64,000 nucleotides of DNA, taken from NCBI RefSeq assembly GCF_000936425.1, contig NZ_AVFK01000031.1, positions 19,566-83,565 on the forward strand, in the 5' to 3' direction. The position numbers and the translations under genes are program-made. Of this stretch, positions 54,796-64,000 are shown piece by piece. How positions within the stretch are numbered: the first letter of the stretch is position 1; every line of letters begins with the position of its first letter. This stretch comes from Skermanella aerolata KACC 11604 (GTDB taxonomy: Bacteria; Pseudomonadota; Alphaproteobacteria; Azospirillales; Azospirillaceae). The notes under the pieces are model-generated. The model searched no databases. It saw only the letters and a list, made by a program, of their open reading frames with translations, and was not told the origin of the DNA.

Positions 54796-55527
54796 ATGAT
54801 GACGGACAAGACAATGATCAACAAAGACGATTTCACCCTGTCGGTCGTCATTCCCTGCTTCAACGAATTGAAGACGATCCGCGCCATCGTGGACCGCGTC
54901 CGAAGCGCCGACGTCAAGAAGATGGAGATCATCATCGTCGACGACTGCTCGGTCGACGGCACCCGGGCGCTGCTCGAATCCCAGATCGCACCGCTGGTAG
55001 CCAAGATCGTCCATCACGACAGGAACCAGGGAAAAGGCGCCGCCCTGCGGACCGGATTCAAACATGCCACCGGCGATATCGTGCTGATCCAGGACGCCGA
55101 CCTGGAATACGATCCCAAGGAATACCCACGCCTGATCGATCCGATCCTCAACCATGGCGCCGACGTCGTCTACGGCTCCCGCTTCGCCGGCGGCGAGGCC
55201 CATCGCGTCGTCTATTTCTGGCATATGGTCGCCAACCGCATCCTGACGCTCTGCTCGAACTTCGCGACCAACATCAACCTGACCGACATGGAAACCTGCT
55301 ACAAGGTGTTCCGCCGGGAGGTGATCCAGTCGGTGACGATCGAGGAGGACCGCTTCGGCTTCGAACCGGAAATCACCGCCAAGCTGGCAAGGCGGCACTG
55401 CGTCTTCTACGAGGTCGGGATCTCCTATTATGGCCGGACCTATGACGAGGGCAAGAAGATCGGACTGAAGGACGCCTTCAGGGCGATCTATGCCATCGTC
55501 AAGTATTCGTTCCTGAGCAAGCCATGA
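54796..55527 (+). CDS. Family 2 glycosyltransferase
   Basis: A 243-residue GT-A enzyme of the dolichyl-phosphate mannosyltransferase-like group: [37 protein letters not shown] and the metal-binding QDADLEYDP (DxD). It probably moves a sugar from a nucleotide sugar to undecaprenyl phosphate at the inner membrane. It overlaps the GtrA gene by 4 bases, a frequent pairing in which GtrA flips the product. Confidence 0.93.
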   Translation: MMTDKTMINKDDFTLSVVIPCFNELKTIRAIVDRVRSADVKKMEIIIVDDCSVDGTRALLESQIAPLVAKIVHHDRNQGKGAALRTGFKHATGDIVLIQDADLEYDPKEYPRLIDPILNHGADVVYGSRFAGGEAHRVVYFWHMVANRILTLCSNFATNINLTDMETCYKVFRREVIQSVTIEEDRFGFEPEITAKLARRHCVFYEVGISYYGRTYDEGKKIGLKDAFRAIYAIVKYSFLSKP

Positions 55528-56000
55528 CCATCCTGCTCTCCTTCATCAAGCGATATGCCGCCAGTTTCGCGGTGTATTTCGTGATCGGAGGACTTTCGTC
55601 GCTGGTCGAGTGGACGGCTTTCTATGCCGCTTTCTCCTTCGCCGACCTGCACTATATCCCGGCCTCCGCCTGCGGCTTCGCGGTGGCGACCTATGTCAAC
55701 TACCTGCTTTCCTCCCGGATCGGGTTCAGGAAAGGCAAGCTTTCCGGACGGTCCGAACTGGCGCTGGTCTATCTGGTCAGCGGCCTGGGCTTCGTGATCA
55801 ACGTCGCGTTCATGGCGGGTATGGTCGAACTTCTGGGATTGCCGGTCATGCTGGGCAAGATCGGCGGCACCGGCGTCGCCTTCATCTGGAACTTCGCCGC
55901 GCGTCAGTTCATCGTCTTCGACAAGACGCCGCGCTGGGAGATGGGGCAGGGGGCGGGCGATGGAGAAGCTGCCGGCGGTTCCCCGACCAAGCCGGCCTGA
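55524..56000 (+). CDS. GtrA-family membrane protein
   Basis: A 158-residue protein with four hydrophobic helices ([74 protein letters not shown]), the GtrA pattern. It is thought to move lipid-linked sugar across the inner membrane. Start ATG overlaps the GT2 stop (ATGA), fixing the start. Confidence 0.93.
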   Translation: MTILLSFIKRYAASFAVYFVIGGLSSLVEWTAFYAAFSFADLHYIPASACGFAVATYVNYLLSSRIGFRKGKLSGRSELALVYLVSGLGFVINVAFMAGMVELLGLPVMLGKIGGTGVAFIWNFAARQFIVFDKTPRWEMGQGAGDGEAAGGSPTKPA

Positions 56001-56045
56001 ACGGGTAACGGAAACCGTCTTCCAAGGCTTTTAGGGCATCGGCAC

Positions 56046-58070
56046 TTAAGGCATCGGTACTGTCTTCAGCATCATCCCACGAACTCCCAGACCCAGCTTT
56101 CGCGGGTCCTTGGAAACGCCAAGCGCCTCGGGCGAAGTCGCATCGCCAAGGTCCAGGACGACGGCGACCGTATTCCGCTTGACCGCCGTCCGCCTCGGGA
56201 TTTTCAAGGCCAAGGTCTGCGGGCCGTCCGCCACCTCCCATGAAAGCTCGCCCATATCTTCATCGTTGACGATCACCCGCACGGTCTGGCGCGGGTGTTT
56301 CGGGTTGCCGAAGGCATTGGCTTCGATCGTCAGTTCGAGGCCCCATCCCGCCGACAAGCCGGCAGCAGCGATGGGAAGCTTGAGCGACGCCTTGAAGCCG
56401 TCGGTCCAGGTTCCCCAGTCCTCCTGCCCACTCCAGCCGTTGACGGCGTATCGGGTGCTGTTGCCGCCTTTCCGGAAGTCTATCCGCTCACCGTCATGCA
56501 GTTCGAACGCCCAGTCGGCATCGGGTGCCGTGCAACCGTAAGGAGGAAGCCAGCATGGCCAGCCGAAACCGATATCATAGCGCCGGCCTATCGGCGGTTT
56601 GCCGGTCAGGCTCATCGCGCCGGAAGGATCGAAGGCGCCGGCGACGGTGGCCGCATTGACCGGCCGGGGCAGGATGATCCTCAATCCGAAGACCTGCGGA
56701 GCCGACAGGAACTCGGCGTACCGGCGCAGGCTCTTCCCATTGGCGTCAAGACTCACCGGCCAATCGTCCAATCCCCTAGGAAACCCGCCCGACATGGGGA
56801 CGTCGATGGCGGCGATCGCTCCCATGTCGGCGAACGTGGCCTGGAAACCGGACGGCGAGGCCGTGCCGGCGACGGCATCCACCCGTTCCAGCTGGATGCG
56901 GACCGACAGGAGGCCGATCAGGCCGGCCGCGGCGACGGCGGCCGATACGGTCTGGCGGCCGGACAGGACGTTCTTCACCGCCAGCCAGGCGAAGAGGCCA
57001 AGAAGAGGGAATGTCCATTTCAGATAATGAATAAGTCCGAAATGCCAGATGTTGGTCGGCTGCAAGTCCGCGTAGCAGGCATAAAAGAAGATATGGACCA
57101 GGACGCAGGCGGCCACTATGGCAAGACGCGACCTTTCCAGCAGGCAGCAGACGATCCCGATCAGCGACAGGAAAATCCAGGGATAAGCCTTGAGGATGGC
57201 CGTGCCCTGGCCGTACACGGCCGTTGGGTCGATGAAGAGTACGTAGAGCTTGATCGGCAGGGCGGGGAAAATGAACCCGATATCCTGCGATATCGCCAAG
57301 TAAGGGGAAACGGCCCAGCCATAAATCGCGTAATAGGCCAGAGCGACGCCGAAAAGCCCGGTCAGGCCGCCCGCGATCAGGAAGGCGAGGGTGGCCGGCA
57401 AAACACCATCACGAGGATAGCCGGCCCGGTTGCGGCGGCTCCGGAGCAGGCCGATGGCCGCATTCGCCGCCAGAAAGATGAAAACCGGCGCCGTGGAGAT
57501 CACATCCGTCGGACGTATGATAAGGACGATGCTGGCCAGCAGTCCCGTGAGGAAGAACTTCAGCGCGTCTGCCGTCCGGTTGAGAAAAAGCGTAAGGATG
57601 ATGTAGATGATCGCGCAGGACGGGGTCGTGCTCCACGGGACCACGAACTGTTCGATGATGACGCCGTTGAAGGCCGTGCTGAACGCGAATACCGCCGATG
57701 CGGCAACGGTTCCGACGCCGAAATGGCGGGATATCCTGATAAAGCAAAGTGCCGTGACGAGAAGGCAGATCGCGTCGACGAAGAAGAACGCGTGAACCGG
57801 CATCGATTTATAGAAAACCGCGCCGAGAAGCGCGTATCCGGGAAAGTACCAGTGTTCGGCTGGACTTAGGTCGATCCGGGAAAGCGCCTTGGCGGATTTT
57901 ATGTACTGGCTTTGGTCCCACCATCCCCACCAGCCGGATACCATGTCATGGGGCAGGGCCGGGTGACTGAGGAACAGGAACGCATAGATGATGAATAGGA
58001 AAGTTAGAAAGGTAATAGTTACTGCATAATCCCTTGAGTTAAGGAAAATCCTAATTTCATTAAATTTCAT
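56046..58070 (-). CDS. Large membrane protein, glycosyltransferase-like
   Basis: A 674-residue protein. It has a membrane half with about nine to eleven helices and an early acidic/aromatic loop (HDMVSGWWGWWDQSQYIKSA) like GT39/ArnT-type mannosyl or arabinosyl transferases, then a soluble C-terminal half that looks beta-rich (about residues 430-674). Substrate unknown. ATG 58070 has GGAAGGA nine bases upstream. It is convergent with the GtrA gene and likely acts in the same surface-glycan pathway. Confidence 0.75.
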   Translation of the reverse strand: MKFNEIRIFLNSRDYAVTITFLTFLFIIYAFLFLSHPALPHDMVSGWWGWWDQSQYIKSAKALSRIDLSPAEHWYFPGYALLGAVFYKSMPVHAFFFVDAICLLVTALCFIRISRHFGVGTVAASAVFAFSTAFNGVIIEQFVVPWSTTPSCAIIYIILTLFLNRTADALKFFLTGLLASIVLIIRPTDVISTAPVFIFLAANAAIGLLRSRRNRAGYPRDGVLPATLAFLIAGGLTGLFGVALAYYAIYGWAVSPYLAISQDIGFIFPALPIKLYVLFIDPTAVYGQGTAILKAYPWIFLSLIGIVCCLLERSRLAIVAACVLVHIFFYACYADLQPTNIWHFGLIHYLKWTFPLLGLFAWLAVKNVLSGRQTVSAAVAAAGLIGLLSVRIQLERVDAVAGTASPSGFQATFADMGAIAAIDVPMSGGFPRGLDDWPVSLDANGKSLRRYAEFLSAPQVFGLRIILPRPVNAATVAGAFDPSGAMSLTGKPPIGRRYDIGFGWPCWLPPYGCTAPDADWAFELHDGERIDFRKGGNSTRYAVNGWSGQEDWGTWTDGFKASLKLPIAAAGLSAGWGLELTIEANAFGNPKHPRQTVRVIVNDEDMGELSWEVADGPQTLALKIPRRTAVKRNTVAVVLDLGDATSPEALGVSKDPRKLGLGVRGMMLKTVPMP

Positions 58071-58395
58071 TAACCATATTCCTTCCAGCACTATACCCAA
58101 TGTGCCGACGAAGGAGTTTTTGTCAAATACTATATTTAAACATTCAGCTAGGTGGATTCACCGCCCGGTTCGCCCTGCCGACTCCATACGCCCGAAAAGC
58201 GTTTTAATGTCGCAACGCGTTGAGTATTAAGGAATTGTCAATTTCTCACCCATAGACCGGGCGCATAACACCGAATGGTTCGGTCATTCATGCCGCCTCC
58301 GGCATACGACCGACAGCGTTCCTGTAAGCGAGTGAAGTCGGGTCGCTCTCACTTGAGGCAGATCGGAATGCGGTGTGTCGAGGAAGAGTTGCGCA
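58071..58395. other. Divergent intergenic region
   Basis: About 325 bases between the two large membrane-protein genes, with an A+T-rich part near 58,120-58,240. No gene or clear regulatory element seen. Confidence 0.5.
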
Positions 58396-59934
58396 ATGAC
58401 GATCATGAAGTTCGAGCCGAAATGGCCTATGGCCGGCGCTGTTTTTCTGGTCGTGGCGCTATCGATGCTGGCCGGATGGCTGCCTTCGACCGGTAAACTC
58501 CTTTTCGAATATGGCGATCTGGCGGCCAATACCCTGCTGGTCCTCGATGCCAAGCGGAGCGTCCTGCTGACCGGCAACTATTCGCGCGTCGGCTTCAATC
58601 ATCCGGGACCGGCCTATATTTACGTCATGGCCGCCGGCGAATACCTGTTCCACGATCTTCTGCGCCTGACACCTACCCCAATGGGCGGGCTTATATTGGG
58701 AACGGCGGCGCTCAACGCCGGCTGGCTCTCGCTGCTCTGGCTCCTGCTGGCAAGGTTTTCGCGTTCGGCCGGTGCCGCGGCATCGGGCCTCGCCGCCTTC
58801 GTCGCCTATACGCTCCTGAACGAACCCGGATTCCTGTTCGGCATCTGGATGCCGTTCCTCTACTTCGCGCCCTTCGCCGTCTTCACGCTGGCTCTGGCGC
58901 GGGTCACATCAGGACGGCTGGACGCGCTCGTCCCGCTGACCCTGGCGGCGGGTTTCCTGGTCCATGGCCATGCCTCGTTCATCGGCATCATCGGGTTGAT
59001 GATCGTCATCAGCGCACTGGTCCACCTGTCGGCGACGCGCTGGCTGTCCGACGAGGTCTGGCCGAAGCTGGTGTCGCCCGAAACGGTGCCGCGCTACCGC
59101 AAGCACCTGATCGCCGCGGCCGCGATCGCGGCCGTGTTCGTTCTGCCGCTGGTCGCCCAGACGCTGCTGCATTTTCCCGGTCCGCTGCGGCAATACCTCG
59201 GCTACGGCTACGGCAGCGCGCGGCACTCGAACTCGCTGGCGGCCAGCCTGACCTATGTCTTCGCCTGCTGGGGCGGTGCTGCGATGCTCGTACCGTCGGC
59301 GGTGCTGACGTGGGTGCTGCTGAGGACCGGAGCGGGCGACCGCCGCGACCTCGGTGAACGCCTGGGCTTCCTGGCGGCTCTGGCCGCATCGACCCTGGCC
59401 GTGTTGTTCTACACGGTCTTCGCCGTCGACTTCCTGGATCAAGCCTACATCATCTACTTCTACCGCGCGGTACCCGGCTTGCTGACGGCGGTGACGGTCT
59501 GTGCCCTCCATAATACGGCGCCGGATATCCGCCGGCATGGCCGTCTGGCGCTGGCCGCCGTGCTGAGCGTAGCGCTGCTTCTCGCATTCGGTCCCCGACG
59601 CCCATCCGACAGCGTGGCCGGCATTCCGGAAGCGCACCGCGCCCTGGTCGAGTTCGAACCCGGTCCCGCCGTGCTCGACCTGGACAACACCAGGAACTGG
59701 GTAGCGGTATGGGCCAATACGGTGAGCCTGCTGGCCTATGGCAAGCGGGTGAGGTCGGGAGCCTACTGCGTGCGGGGCAACTGGCAAATCCTGTTCACCG
59801 AAGCGCTGCATTGCCCGCCCGGCATCGCTCCCGGAACGCCGGTGCTGACCGTCACGCCCGCCGACGGGGCCGTTCCGGGACCCGGCGTGCTCCGGATCCT
59901 CGGACTGGACTTCACGCGCACGACGGTCCCGTGA
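58396..59934 (+). CDS. Polytopic membrane protein, possible glycosyltransferase
   Basis: A 512-residue protein with about ten hydrophobic segments, an early loop with FEYGDLAANTLLVLDAKRSV and GNYSRVGFNHPGPAYIYVMA (resembling the acidic loop 1 of GT39/GT83 enzymes), and a soluble C-terminal tail (about 430-512). The family is not firmly recognised. AGGAAGAG lies before the ATG. Near the polysaccharide genes, so a role in surface-glycan assembly is likely but inferred. Confidence 0.72.
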   Translation: MTIMKFEPKWPMAGAVFLVVALSMLAGWLPSTGKLLFEYGDLAANTLLVLDAKRSVLLTGNYSRVGFNHPGPAYIYVMAAGEYLFHDLLRLTPTPMGGLILGTAALNAGWLSLLWLLLARFSRSAGAAASGLAAFVAYTLLNEPGFLFGIWMPFLYFAPFAVFTLALARVTSGRLDALVPLTLAAGFLVHGHASFIGIIGLMIVISALVHLSATRWLSDEVWPKLVSPETVPRYRKHLIAAAAIAAVFVLPLVAQTLLHFPGPLRQYLGYGYGSARHSNSLAASLTYVFACWGGAAMLVPSAVLTWVLLRTGAGDRRDLGERLGFLAALAASTLAVLFYTVFAVDFLDQAYIIYFYRAVPGLLTAVTVCALHNTAPDIRRHGRLALAAVLSVALLLAFGPRRPSDSVAGIPEAHRALVEFEPGPAVLDLDNTRNWVAVWANTVSLLAYGKRVRSGAYCVRGNWQILFTEALHCPPGIAPGTPVLTVTPADGAVPGPGVLRILGLDFTRTTVP

Positions 59935-59954
59935 AGTCTACCGGCCCGTGAAGT

Positions 59955-61382
59955 TCAAAGCACCTTGCCGGGGTTCATCAACCCCTGCGGGTCGAGCGTC
60001 GCCTTGATCCGGCGCATCAGGTCCAATTCCACCGGCGACTTGACGCGCTGGAGTTCCTCGCGCTTGAAGGTGCCGATGCCGTGTTCGGCGCTGATCGAGC
60101 CGTCCATGCTCAGGACGATGTCGTGGACGACCTCGTTCAGCTTGTCCCACTGGGCCAGATAGGCCTCGGTGTCGGCATCGACCGGCTGGTTGACGTTGAA
60201 GTGGATGTTGCCGTCGCCGACATGGCCGAACGGCACCGGCCGCGCGCCGGGGATCGTCCGCTCGACCGCTTCGGTTGCCTGGGCAATGAAGCTGCCGACG
60301 CAGGACACCGGGATCGAGATGTCGTGCTTGATCGAGCCGCCCTCGTATTTCTGCGCCTCGACGATGGCTTCGCGGATGAACCAGAGCTGCTTGGCCTGCG
60401 CCTCGCTCGACGCCAGGGTGGCGTCCTGGACCAGTCCGGCCTCCATCGCCTCGCCCAGTGCTGCCTCGATCGTCTCGCGGAAGGCGTCGCCTCCCGTGCC
60501 GGTGGACAGTTCCAGCAGGACGTACCAGGGGAACGGCTCCGACAGCGGATCGATCGTGCCGGCGACGTGCTTCAGCGCGAAGTCCAAGGCGATGCGCGGC
60601 ATCAACTCGAAGGCGCTTAGGCTGTCGCCGCTGGCGGACCGCAGGCTCGCCAGAAGCTCGATCGCGGCGTCGGGGTCGCGGACCGCCAGGAAGCCGGTTT
60701 CGACCTGCTTGGGCCGGGGGAACAGCTTGAGCACGGCGGCGGTGATGAAGCCCAGCGTGCCCTCGGCCCCGATGAACAGGTGCTTCAGGTCGTAGCCAGT
60801 GTTGTTCTTGCGCAGCCGCCGCATGCCGTTCCAGATCTGGCCGTCGGGCAGCACGACCTCCAGGCCCAGCACCAGGTCGCGGGTATTGCCGTAGCGCAGC
60901 GTCATGGTGCCGCCGGCATTGGCGGAGATGTTGCCGCCGATCTGGCAGGTGCCCTCGGCGCCCAGGCTCAGCGGGAACAGGCGGTCCACGTCTGCCGCCG
61001 CCTGCTGGAGCGTCTGGAGCACGCAGCCGGCTTCCACCGTGACCGTGTAGTTCAGCGGGTCCATCTCTCGGATCTTGTTCATCCGGGACAGGCTGATCAG
61101 CACTTCACTGTTGTCGGCGGACGGGATCGATCCGCCGACCAGCCCCGTGTTGCCGCCCTGCGGCACGACCGGAACGCCGGCCTCCGCACAGGTCCGCATA
61201 ACGTCCGACAGTTCCTGCGTGGTGGCAGGGCGCAGCACCAGCGGGGTCGCTCCGCGATACCGGCCGCGCCATTCGGCCACGTAGGGTTCCATGTCGGCGG
61301 GATCGTCGATATGCCCGGAAGGGCCGACGATGGCACGCAGGCGGTCGAGCAGGGCGGGGTCGATTTTTTTGGTTTCGGGCAT
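59955..61382 (-). CDS. FAD-linked 2-hydroxyacid dehydrogenase (GlcD/D2HGDH-like)
   Basis: A 475-residue flavoenzyme of the VAO family. The FAD-binding domain shows VPQGGNTGLVGGS and GAEGTCQIGGNISANAGGT; the C-terminal domain has PFGHVGDGNIHFNV and SAEHGIGTFKRE with metal-binding His residues. It likely oxidises D-lactate, glycolate or D-2-hydroxyglutarate; the sequence does not decide which. It follows tsaC by 7 bases on the same strand. Confidence 0.9.
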   Translation of the reverse strand: MPETKKIDPALLDRLRAIVGPSGHIDDPADMEPYVAEWRGRYRGATPLVLRPATTQELSDVMRTCAEAGVPVVPQGGNTGLVGGSIPSADNSEVLISLSRMNKIREMDPLNYTVTVEAGCVLQTLQQAAADVDRLFPLSLGAEGTCQIGGNISANAGGTMTLRYGNTRDLVLGLEVVLPDGQIWNGMRRLRKNNTGYDLKHLFIGAEGTLGFITAAVLKLFPRPKQVETGFLAVRDPDAAIELLASLRSASGDSLSAFELMPRIALDFALKHVAGTIDPLSEPFPWYVLLELSTGTGGDAFRETIEAALGEAMEAGLVQDATLASSEAQAKQLWFIREAIVEAQKYEGGSIKHDISIPVSCVGSFIAQATEAVERTIPGARPVPFGHVGDGNIHFNVNQPVDADTEAYLAQWDKLNEVVHDIVLSMDGSISAEHGIGTFKREELQRVKSPVELDLMRRIKATLDPQGLMNPGKVL

Positions 61383-61389
61383 GTTGCTA

Positions 61390-62448
61390 TCAGGGGGCTG
61401 GCGGCTGATCGGGAAGGGTGGCGGGTCCGCGCGGAGCCGCGGCGCGGCGCAGGCGGTCGTTGATGGCGACGCCCAAACCCTGTTCGGGGATGGACATGAC
61501 GGCGATGGCCGAATGTTCCGGCCGGTCCAGCGCGCGCAGCATGGCGAACAGGTTGGCTGCCGCCTCGAACAGATCGCCCTGCGGGCTCAGGTTCAGCCGG
61601 GTCGCCCCGCCGCGTACGAAGGTGTCGGGGCCGAACGACAGCAGCGCTTCGTCGGCGGCGGCATCGTGCGCGCCGAGCCGCACCGGGCAGCCGGGCGCGT
61701 AGTGGCTGGCGAGCATGCCGGGGGATTTCGGCGCGTCCGGATCGGCGCTGGGCGGCTGGTGCTCCGGCGTCAGGACCTTTGTCCCGAGCAGCGCTTCCAG
61801 CTCTTCCAGCGTAACGCCGCCGGGGCGCAGCAGGACGGGGTCGGCGCCGGTCAGGTCGAGCACGGTCGATTCCAGCCCGATCGGGCAGCGCCCGGCGGCC
61901 AGGATCAGGCCGACGCGGTCGCCCAGACTTTCCGCTACGTGAAGCGGCGTCGTCGGGCTGACAGCACCGGAGCGGTTGGCGCTGGGTGCGGCAATCGGAC
62001 GCCCCACCGCTTTCAGCAGCGAGCGGGCGACGGGATGGTTGGGGACCCGGACCGCGACCGACTCCAGCCCGGCGCTGACCAGCAGCGACAACGGGCTGTC
62101 GGTCCGGCGCGGCAGCACCAGGGTCAGCGCTCCCGGCCAAAGGGTTTCCGCCAGCTTTTCTGCCCGCTCGTCGAAGCGGACGACGGCTTCGGCAGCACCC
62201 ATGTCGGGGAAATGGACGATCAGCGGGTTGAAGCGGGGCCTGCCCTTCGCCTCGAATATGCTGGCGACGGCGCGGTCGTCGGTAGCATCGGCGCCCAGGC
62301 CGTAGACCGTCTCCGTCGGGAACGCCACCAGCTCGCCCGCGCGTAGCAGGTCGGCCGCCCGCGCGATGTTGGCGTCGGTCGGCGGGACCAGTTCGGGCTT
62401 GCGCCCAGGGCTGACGATCTCAGGGCTGACGATTTTGCTCATGTTCAT
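61390..62448 (-). CDS. tsaC: Threonylcarbamoyl-AMP synthase
   Basis: A 352-residue Sua5-type enzyme for the t6A base of tRNA. The YrdC domain carries LVAFPTETVYGLGADA, the basic KGRPRFNPLIVH, and SANRSGAVSPT; the C-terminal Sua5 domain (from about 235) starts PGMLASHYAPG. Residues 3-12 repeat IVSPE-IVSPG from a short direct repeat near the start. Starts at 62448 and 62442 are both possible. Operon with the FAD enzyme. Confidence 0.93.
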   Translation of the reverse strand: MNMSKIVSPEIVSPGRKPELVPPTDANIARAADLLRAGELVAFPTETVYGLGADATDDRAVASIFEAKGRPRFNPLIVHFPDMGAAEAVVRFDERAEKLAETLWPGALTLVLPRRTDSPLSLLVSAGLESVAVRVPNHPVARSLLKAVGRPIAAPSANRSGAVSPTTPLHVAESLGDRVGLILAAGRCPIGLESTVLDLTGADPVLLRPGGVTLEELEALLGTKVLTPEHQPPSADPDAPKSPGMLASHYAPGCPVRLGAHDAAADEALLSFGPDTFVRGGATRLNLSPQGDLFEAAANLFAMLRALDRPEHSAIAVMSIPEQGLGVAINDRLRRAAAPRGPATLPDQPPAP

Positions 62449-62590
62449 ACTAGTAAAGTGTTATTCCGGCTTGCGAAAGCCAAACACCACCCTTGGCCTG
62501 TTGTGGTTCTGGATGCACTATGCCGTTGCTGCGGCGTATGCGGCTTTTTTTCAATGATAATCGGCGGCATAGCCGGTGAGCGGAGCGGGC

Positions 62591-63235
62591 ATGGCGGGCA
62601 GAATTTACACCGTGGCGCAGCAGAAGGGCGGGGCGGGAAAGACCACCCTGGCGGCGCATCTGGCTATCGCGTGGTCGGAAGCGGGTCTTCGCGTCGCCGT
62701 CGTCGATATCGATCCCCAGGGCAGCCTGACCCGCTGGTTCCAGACCCGGAAGGACCAGTTGAACGGCAAGACCGGCATCGGCCACACCCAGATCACCGGC
62801 TGGCGCACCCAGCAGGCGGTCGAGCGGCTGACGCAGGAAAACGATGTCGTCGTGATCGACAGCCCGCCGCACGCGGAAACGGAGGCGCGGATCGCCGTCC
62901 GCTCGGCCCATCTGGTGATCATCCCGGTCCAGCCCAGCCCGATGGACATGTGGGCAACCCAGCCGACGCTGGATTTGGCGCGGGAAGAGAAGGTGCCGGC
63001 CCTGCTTGTCATCAACCGCGTTCCGCCGCGCGCCAAGCTGGCCGACGACCTGATCGAGCGAATCACGACGATGGGCACCAATTCCGGCGCCACCGTGGCA
63101 AAGACCCATGTCGGCAACCGAATCCAGTTCGCCGCAGCCCTGTTCGAGGGCCGCAGCGTCACGGAATCGGCCCGACGCACCCGCGCTGCCGAGGAAATCC
63201 AGGAACTGGCGGCGGAAATCCTCAACCGGGGGTGA
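62591..63235 (+). CDS. ParA-family ATPase, no ParB adjacent
   Basis: A 214-residue deviant-Walker ATPase: AQQKGGAGKTTLAAHLA (motif A with the signature Lys), AVVDIDPQGSLTRW, VVIDSPPH. Such proteins position DNA or protein complexes on the nucleoid or membrane. No parB or centromere-like repeat is near, so it is an orphan whose cargo is unknown. ATG 62591 has GGAG upstream; a GTG five codons earlier is possible. Convergent with bcp. Confidence 0.9.
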   Translation: MAGRIYTVAQQKGGAGKTTLAAHLAIAWSEAGLRVAVVDIDPQGSLTRWFQTRKDQLNGKTGIGHTQITGWRTQQAVERLTQENDVVVIDSPPHAETEARIAVRSAHLVIIPVQPSPMDMWATQPTLDLAREEKVPALLVINRVPPRAKLADDLIERITTMGTNSGATVAKTHVGNRIQFAAALFEGRSVTESARRTRAAEEIQELAAEILNRG

Positions 63236-63249
63236 TTGGACGGGGCGGC

Positions 63250-63714
<465 letters not shown>

Positions 63715-63870
63715 GGGGGTGCTCCTCAACTGTCTTGAACTGGTTCGACTGCCGGCGATCTTGGAGATACCGGCGCGGAAGTCAAACCGGCAGTTGGCCG
63801 GCGCGTAACAAGACCGACTTTGGAACTGTTCTCGTCTGAATGTGACCGTCTTAACGAACGGACCTCCTTC

Positions 63871-64000
63871 ATGACGAACGATGAAAAAGGCACCCTCAAC
63901 CGGCGCGGCTTCCTGGGCGTCAGCGCCGGCGGGGCCGCCCTGCCGCTGGTGGCGGGCGCCGTCGCGGCCTCCGCTCCGGCGCAGGCGCAGACAGCGGCGG
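63871..64000 (+). CDS. Tat-exported protein, 3' end outside window
   Basis: Only the first 43 residues are visible: MTNDEKGTLNRRGFLGVSAG followed by a hydrophobic, Ala-rich stretch ending in AQAQ. NRRGFLG is a twin-arginine export signal, so a folded, probably cofactor-containing or ABC/TRAP-type periplasmic protein is expected. The mature domain lies beyond the window. Confidence 0.8.
   Translation, partial: MTNDEKGTLNRRGFLGVSAGGAALPLVAGAVAASAPAQAQTAA

Overview
The window looks like chromosomal DNA of a high-GC alphaproteobacterium, most plausibly a Rhodospirillales/Azospirillaceae relative (Azospirillum or Skermanella type; this placement is inference). The support is a CcrM-type methyltransferase next to rnhB with a cluster of GANTC sites, the mutY / DUF721 / DsbA / smc neighbourhood, an alphaproteobacterial uracil-DNA glycosylase divergent from ETF-QO, DUF1491, DUF1194 and PAS_5 proteins, and long antisense shadow ORFs typical of high GC. 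I saw no rRNA, tRNA or CRISPR array.

Layout. 1-2.9 kb: end of an aldo/keto reductase, a lipoprotein, a small exported protein and a PAS_5 protein. 2.9-14.2 kb: nitrate assimilation. One arm (minus strand) has a YbiB-like protein, a PP2C phosphatase-Ser/Thr kinase fusion and an alpha/beta hydrolase. The other arm (plus strand) has a consensus sigma-54 promoter followed by narK, nasA, an unrecognised 116-aa gene, nirB and nirD, closed by a large hairpin. 14.2-18.8 kb: a zinc-binding peptidase and a Fur-box-preceded hmuTUV haem importer with an extra small gene. 19.0-21.9 kb: dctA behind a sigma-54 promoter, then its activator dctD. 21.9-31.1 kb: housekeeping genes (smc, dsbA-like, dciA-like, mutY, DUF1194, folB, ccrM, rnhB).

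31.2-39.3 kb is the accessory zone. It holds a HigBA-like toxin-antitoxin pair, an orphan terminase small subunit, an outer-membrane barrel protein, and an A+T-rich island with a frameshifted nucleoside-deoxyribosyltransferase-like gene and a Panacea/YafQ toxin-antitoxin pair. A radical SAM gene follows, then two abutting MITE-like elements and an AraC-family remnant. 39.3-52.6 kb: phosphotransferase-moaB-slt, uracil-DNA glycosylase, ETF-QO, an adenylate cyclase, a BrnT toxin gene killed by one nonsense codon beside an intact antitoxin gene, an acyl-CoA dehydrogenase and a lysozyme-like protein. 52.6-60 kb: envelope polysaccharide genes (methyltransferase, a frameshifted UDP-glucuronate decarboxylase, GT2, GtrA and two large membrane proteins). 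60-64 kb: FAD oxidoreductase, tsaC, parA-like, bcp and the start of a Tat-exported protein.

The signals that stand out are: two single-base frameshifts and one nonsense codon that break otherwise good genes; paired GTAG-type palindromes (REP/BIME-like), one of which supplies a gene's stop codon; a 15-bp tandem repeat that supplies the nirB stop; and a 12-bp minisatellite inserting a glycine-rich stretch inside the Fe-S loop of nitrate reductase.
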